Translations under genes and position numbers: made by a program
DNA from: an uncultured Clostridia bacterium
GTDB taxonomy: Bacteria > Bacillota_A > Clostridia > Oscillospirales > Oscillospiraceae
NCBI GenBank assembly: GCA_946410505.1
Contig: CAMKAP010000017.1
Coordinates: 1-16,217 of the forward strand
Direction: 5' to 3'
Length of the DNA stretch: 16,217 nt
In this document: in pieces, positions 13,281-16,217 of the stretch
Numbering within the stretch: the first letter of the stretch is position 1
Layout of the letters: every line of letters starts with the position of its first letter
The notes under the pieces: generated by a model
What the model was told of the DNA's origin: nothing
Seen by the model: the letters and a program-made list of their open reading frames with translations, nothing else
Database searches by the model: none

Positions 13281-14630
13281 ATGAAACTGAAGCTGCACAC
13301 CACCTACGGCGCCGGGCGCTGGAACGAACAGTTCAAGCAAACTGTCCTCTTTGCTCCCGGAGAGACGGAAAACCGGGTGCTGAATCTATACCCTGAGATC
13401 TACTATCAGAGTCTGGACGGCTTCGGCGGCGCGGTCACCGACGCGGCGGGCTTTGTCTATGCACAGATGGACGAGCGCCAGAAGCAGAGCCTGATGGAGA
13501 CCTATTTTTCTCCGCGGCGGATGAACTATCAGATGCTGCGCGTGCCCATCGACAGCTGTGATTTCTCCACCGGCCAGTATGAGGCCTGGACGGAGAAGGG
13601 AAAACTGGACTTCTCACGGGTGGAGGAGCGGATCCTGCCCATGCTGCGCGACGCCGAGCGGGCTGCCGGACGGCGCCTTCCGCTGATGCTGGCCCCCTGG
13701 TCGCCGCCGCGGCATATGAAAACCAGCGGCAGACGCCACGGCGGCGGAAGCCTGCGGCCGGAGTTCCGGGCGGAGTACGCGGAGTACCTTTGCCGTTACA
13801 TCGAAGAATACCTCAGCCGGGGCTTTCTAGTGAAGGCGCTGAGCCTCCAGAACGAACCCAAGGCTGTGCAGACCTGGGACTCCTGTGTGTATACCGCGCA
13901 GGAGGAAAAGGTTTTCCTGCGGGACTTCCTCTGGCCCGCCCTGGAGCGGCACGGACTCACCGGGCTGGAAATCTATCTCTGGGACCACAACAAGGAGCGG
14001 GTCTACGAGTGGATGCGGGACATCATTGACGCTGATACCGACCGTATGATCGCCGGCGCCGCCTTCCACTGGTACAGCGGAGACCACTTTGAGGCTCTGG
14101 ATCTCTGCCGGGAGCTTTTTCCCGGGAAAAAGCTGGTCCTTTCCGAAAGCTGCATCGAGTTTTCCAAGTTTGACCCCTCTGACACCTTCGGCGCGGCGCT
14201 CAGCTTTGCCCACGAGATGATGGGCGATCTGAACCACGGCATCAGCTTCTTTGGGGATTGGAACCTGCTGCTGGACGGACAGGGAGGCCCCAATTACGTG
14301 GGCAACTACTGTCTCGCGCCCTTCCTCTTCGACACGGAGGAGAAGCGGCTTCACCCCCAGCTGCTGCAGCAGTATATGGAGCATTTCTCCCACACGCTCA
14401 CGCCGGGCTCAGTGCGTATCGGCGCGAGCCGCTTTGACGAGAGCGTGGAGATGACGGCCTGGAAGCGGCCGGACGGGACGCTGGCGCTGATTCTGCTCAA
14501 CCGGGAGGACACTCCTGCCCCCGTCGTTGTGCGCCTGCAGGACAGGGAGGCGGCGCTTCTGCTGCAGCCGAAATCCATCTCCAGCGCTGTTATCGAGCCT
14601 GCGCAGGGCGAAACAGTTCTTAATTTTTAA
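13281..14630 (+). CDS. Glycoside hydrolase family 30 (glucosylceramidase-like)
   Basis: A 449-residue retaining glycosidase of GH30. The N-terminal LDGFGGAVTDAAG (45-57) starts the barrel with the family's conserved GFGGA segment; RVPIDSCDFST (87-97) and LMLAPWSPPRHMK (135-147) are conserved loops. The acid/base Glu192 is in LQNEP and the nucleophile Glu289 in LSESC. The C-terminal ~75 residues form the flanking beta-domain. There is no signal peptide, so it acts in the cytoplasm on imported beta-linked glycosides, or is released by other means. Which sugar (glucosyl, xylosyl, fucosyl or galactosyl) cannot be read from sequence alone. AAGGAG lies 6 bases before the ATG. No GC-rich terminator is visible downstream, only AT-rich sequence. 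Confidence 0.92.
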   Translation: MKLKLHTTYGAGRWNEQFKQTVLFAPGETENRVLNLYPEIYYQSLDGFGGAVTDAAGFVYAQMDERQKQSLMETYFSPRRMNYQMLRVPIDSCDFSTGQYEAWTEKGKLDFSRVEERILPMLRDAERAAGRRLPLMLAPWSPPRHMKTSGRRHGGGSLRPEFRAEYAEYLCRYIEEYLSRGFLVKALSLQNEPKAVQTWDSCVYTAQEEKVFLRDFLWPALERHGLTGLEIYLWDHNKERVYEWMRDIIDADTDRMIAGAAFHWYSGDHFEALDLCRELFPGKKLVLSESCIEFSKFDPSDTFGAALSFAHEMMGDLNHGISFFGDWNLLLDGQGGPNYVGNYCLAPFLFDTEEKRLHPQLLQQYMEHFSHTLTPGSVRIGASRFDESVEMTAWKRPDGTLALILLNREDTPAPVVVRLQDREAALLLQPKSISSAVIEPAQGETVLNF

Positions 14631-14649
14631 TGTTTTTTAAAATTACCTC

Positions 14650-14678
14650 TTGCATTATGGTAACCAACATTTTATAAT
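14650..14678 (+). promoter_or_regulatory. Promoter of the LysM protein gene
   Basis: TTGCAT (14650-14655) and TATAAT (14673-14678) have a 17-bp spacer. The region is far more AT-rich than its surroundings. The transcript would start near 14685, giving a leader of about 85 bases before the ATG at 14770; no recognised riboswitch is visible in it. Confidence 0.72.
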
Positions 14679-14769
14679 TAGGCTACAATGCTAGAAGTGT
14701 CGAAAGCTGTCTGCCTTTGCGCTTCACAGGGATGAATTGGGTCAAAGACGGCCCATGGGAGGAACATTC

Positions 14770-16029
14770 ATGAAAAAATGTGTGATTTCTGTTCTGCTGA
14801 GCCTGCTGCTCGTTATGTCACTCGGCGGCAACCTGCTTTCCACGACCGCCTGGGCGGATAACCAGACCATAACATATACCCTCAAGCAGGGCGATACAGT
14901 GGCAAAGGTCTGCGATACGCTGGGCATCGACTTTAAAAAGAATTATAATTGGATCACGACGACCAATAAGATTAAAGACTATTCCAAGCTGCCTGTGGGC
15001 ATGGTGCTGACGCTTCCCGCGCCCGGCACTTATCCTGTCCTGCCCTCTCCCACGCCCAGCACGGCTCCCACGCCCGTGCCCGGCACGAGCCCTGTTCCCA
15101 CGGCGGCGCCCGGTTCCGGGGATCCTGTGGGTTATTACCTGATCCAGCACACCATGAAATCCGGTGAGACGGTCTACAGTGTCTGCAACGGCTACGGCAT
15201 CAGCTTCCAGAAGAACTCCGATACCATTTCCAAGCTCAACAACATCACCAGCTACACCAAACTGAAGGTTGGTCAGGTTCTGCTTCTCCCCAGCACTTCC
15301 GCTCCCGCTGCCGGCAGCTATTACAAGGTGCTGGCCCATAAGGTCGTCAGCGGTGATACTGTCGTCGGCCTGTGCAAGGCCAACGGCATGGATTACGGCA
15401 AGAACGAGAAAATGATCAAGGCCGTGAACAGCAGGGATAATCTTGCCAGCATCAAGGTCGGCGAGACGATCTATATTCCCGTTCTTGTGGGCAGCGGAAC
15501 CCCCGGTACGCCCGTAACGCCTGTTACCCCGGGCACTACGCCCACACCCACGGCGGAGACCATTACTTACACGATGAAGTCCGGTGATACCGTCGCAAAG
15601 GTCTGCAAAGAACTGGGCGTTGACTTCTATAAGAATTACGAGTGGATCACCAAGTACAATAACATCCGCAACTACGCGCAGATCCCGGCCGGCAAGGTCC
15701 TGGTTCTGCCCAAGCCCGGCACCATTGCCGTCGGTCCTCCCGCCGGCTCCGGCACGACTCCCGGCGGCGGCGCAGCCGGCGGCGGTGCCTACAGCATGCA
15801 CACCAGCTCCAACGGCACCTATCTGATGCAGGTCAACGGACAGACCGTGAACACCGCCAACAAGGGCCAGGTCGTCACCATCTACCCCATCCCCGACAAG
15901 GGCTATGTGCTCAATGCCATTTCCGTCACCAAGACCGGCGGCACCGACGTGGTGGTCGTGACGAACAACAGCTTCACCATGCCGGACTTTGACATCACCA
16001 TCTCCGTGACCTTCAAGCCCGCCGCCTGA
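14770..16029 (+). CDS. Secreted protein with four LysM-like repeats and InlB-B-repeat-like C-terminus
   Basis: A 419-residue exported protein. The signal peptide (1-29) ends in TTAWA before Asp30. Four repeats of about 51 residues lie near 34-84, 126-175, 188-238 and 265-316. Each has the LysM pattern (x-Y/H-x-V/M-K-S/Q-G-D-T-V, a turn, then K-V/L-P-x-G-x-x-L-x-L-P). Each also has one Cys (48, 139, 202, 279) in a V/L-C context followed by a G-I/M/V-[DS]-F/Y-x-K-N segment. Pro/Thr/Ser-rich linkers separate repeats 1-2 and 3-4. The last ~80 residues end FTMPDFDITISVTFK, like divergent InlB B-repeat domains. The role is probably peptidoglycan or surface-polysaccharide binding. The ATG at 14770 is chosen for GGGAGGA 6 bases upstream; an in-frame TTG at 14737 would spoil the signal peptide. 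Confidence 0.88.
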   Translation: MKKCVISVLLSLLLVMSLGGNLLSTTAWADNQTITYTLKQGDTVAKVCDTLGIDFKKNYNWITTTNKIKDYSKLPVGMVLTLPAPGTYPVLPSPTPSTAPTPVPGTSPVPTAAPGSGDPVGYYLIQHTMKSGETVYSVCNGYGISFQKNSDTISKLNNITSYTKLKVGQVLLLPSTSAPAAGSYYKVLAHKVVSGDTVVGLCKANGMDYGKNEKMIKAVNSRDNLASIKVGETIYIPVLVGSGTPGTPVTPVTPGTTPTPTAETITYTMKSGDTVAKVCKELGVDFYKNYEWITKYNNIRNYAQIPAGKVLVLPKPGTIAVGPPAGSGTTPGGGAAGGGAYSMHTSSNGTYLMQVNGQTVNTANKGQVVTIYPIPDKGYVLNAISVTKTGGTDVVVVTNNSFTMPDFDITISVTFKPAA

Positions 16030-16052
16030 TCTGAAAACGCCATAAAAAACAC

Positions 16053-16090
16053 ACGGGGAAGCAGCTTCCGCTGCTTCCCCGTTGTCTTCT
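16053..16090. terminator. Terminator of the LysM gene
   Basis: ACGGGGAAGCAG (16053-16064) pairs perfectly with CTGCTTCCCCGT (16071-16082) around the loop CTTCCG and is followed by TGTCTTCT. On the opposite strand the stem is followed, after a few bases, by a T-run (complement of 16044-16049), so it may work in both directions. Confidence 0.85.
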
Positions 16091-16107
16091 GCAGATAGGA
16101 CAAAAAG

Positions 16108-16137
16108 AAGCGGCGAAAGCTGTTTCGGCGCTTGTTT
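16108..16137 (+). terminator. Second hairpin overlapping the next promoter
   Basis: AAGCGGCGAAA (16108-16118) pairs with TTTCGGCGCTT (16123-16133), one G-G mismatch, around GCTG, and is followed by GTTTTATTG. It may back up the terminator at 16053. Its 3' arm shares bases with the -35 box at 16132-16137. Confidence 0.45.
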
Positions 16138-16160
16138 TATTGTCCTGTTCTTGGTATAAT
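16132..16160 (+). promoter_or_regulatory. Strong promoter reading out of the window
   Basis: TTGTTT (16132-16137) and TATAAT (16155-16160) lie 17 bp apart, with TGG immediately before the -10 box (extended -10). The start site would be near 16167, inside the first bases of the second hairpin element, so the downstream transcript would begin with the element. Confidence 0.75.
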
Positions 16161-16163
16161 CCA

Positions 16164-16217
16164 ATAATGATTATAGGATGGCGAAAAGCGAAAGAGCTTT
16201 TCGCCGCGCAGCTTTGC
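16164..16217 (-). repeat. Hairpin-array repeat element, copy 2 (inverted, cut by window end)
   Basis: The 54 bases match the reverse complement of 8219-8272 at 48 positions without gaps. The copy begins with the same ATAATGATTATA terminus. It contains the H5 equivalent (GGCGAAAAGC 16180-16189 with GCTTTTCGCC 16196-16205, loop GAAAGA) and the first arm and loop of the H4 equivalent (GCGCAGC 16206-16212, loop TTT). The remainder lies beyond the window. Confidence 0.85.

Noticed and set aside
13139..13303. 55-residue hydrophobic N-terminal extension of the gamma-glutamyltransferase
   Set aside because: The extension overlaps the well-formed extended -10 promoter and has no ribosome binding site; the family N-terminus aligns with the ATG at 13138.
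14685..14769. Cyclic-di-GMP or other riboswitch in the 85-base LysM leader
   Set aside because: It contains fragments such as CGAAAG and CACAGGG, but they are not in the order or pairing of the known GEMM aptamer, and no expression platform is visible.
14737..14769. TTG start 11 codons upstream for the LysM protein
   Set aside because: It would add a charged MGQRRP stretch before the signal peptide, and the ATG at 14770 has GGGAGGA at ideal spacing.
14818..16164. Long minus-strand open frame of 448 codons opposite the LysM gene
   Set aside because: It lies opposite a gene with a signal peptide, domain repeats and a ribosome binding site. The translation is Gly/Ala/Asp/His-rich without recognisable domains, a typical antisense artefact of GC-rich codon use.

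Overview
The window looks like an ordinary chromosomal stretch from a high-GC anaerobic Firmicute, most likely an Oscillospiraceae-type gut clostridium. This is inferred from strong AGGAGG-type ribosome binding sites, sigma-A type promoters (TTG/TTTAC... with TATAAT), abundant GTG/TTG starts, lipoboxes of the LCAC type, and protein families common in that group. No rRNA, tRNA, CRISPR array, prophage or complete insertion sequence is visible.

Layout. (1) 1-1896, plus strand: the 3' end of a dienelactone-hydrolase-type alpha/beta hydrolase, an iron-sulfur-flavoprotein-like FMN protein and a lipoprotein with a cyclophilin-like domain, closed by a hairpin terminator. (2) 2086-2841: a monocistronic SAM methyltransferase with a TTG start, its own promoter and its own terminator. 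(3) 3044-4095: a promoter followed by two translationally coupled genes, a small membrane protein and a chloramphenicol-acetyltransferase-fold protein. (4) 4220-8072: an apparent envelope-oriented operon. It encodes a membrane protein with a TrkA-C-like domain, a patatin-like lipase, a SanA/YdcF-like DUF218 protein, a cyclophilin lipoprotein and a VanX-like D-Ala-D-Ala dipeptidase. (5) 8069-8272: a repeat element made of five consecutive perfect stem-loops, followed by an alpha/beta hydrolase (8286-9089). (6) 9160-13138, minus strand: a YwrD-like gamma-glutamyltransferase, then an ABCG-type ATPase fused to a membrane domain, then its permease. (7) 13281-16029, plus strand: a GH30 glycosidase and a secreted protein with four LysM-like repeats.

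The most unusual object is the hairpin-array element at 8069-8272. Its right end recurs in inverted orientation at 16164-16217, where the window cuts it off. The two copies match at 48 of 54 ungapped positions and share the outer boundary ATAAT. Most differences fall in hairpin loops or keep base pairing. A strong promoter at 16132-16160 fires directly into the second copy. This looks like a dispersed, structure-constrained, MITE-like repeat that ends up in the leaders or trailers of host genes.

Regulation is unusually readable here: most transcription units have a recognisable promoter with a 17-18 bp spacer, and several end in clear hairpins. A divergent promoter pair separates the gamma-glutamyltransferase and GH30 genes.
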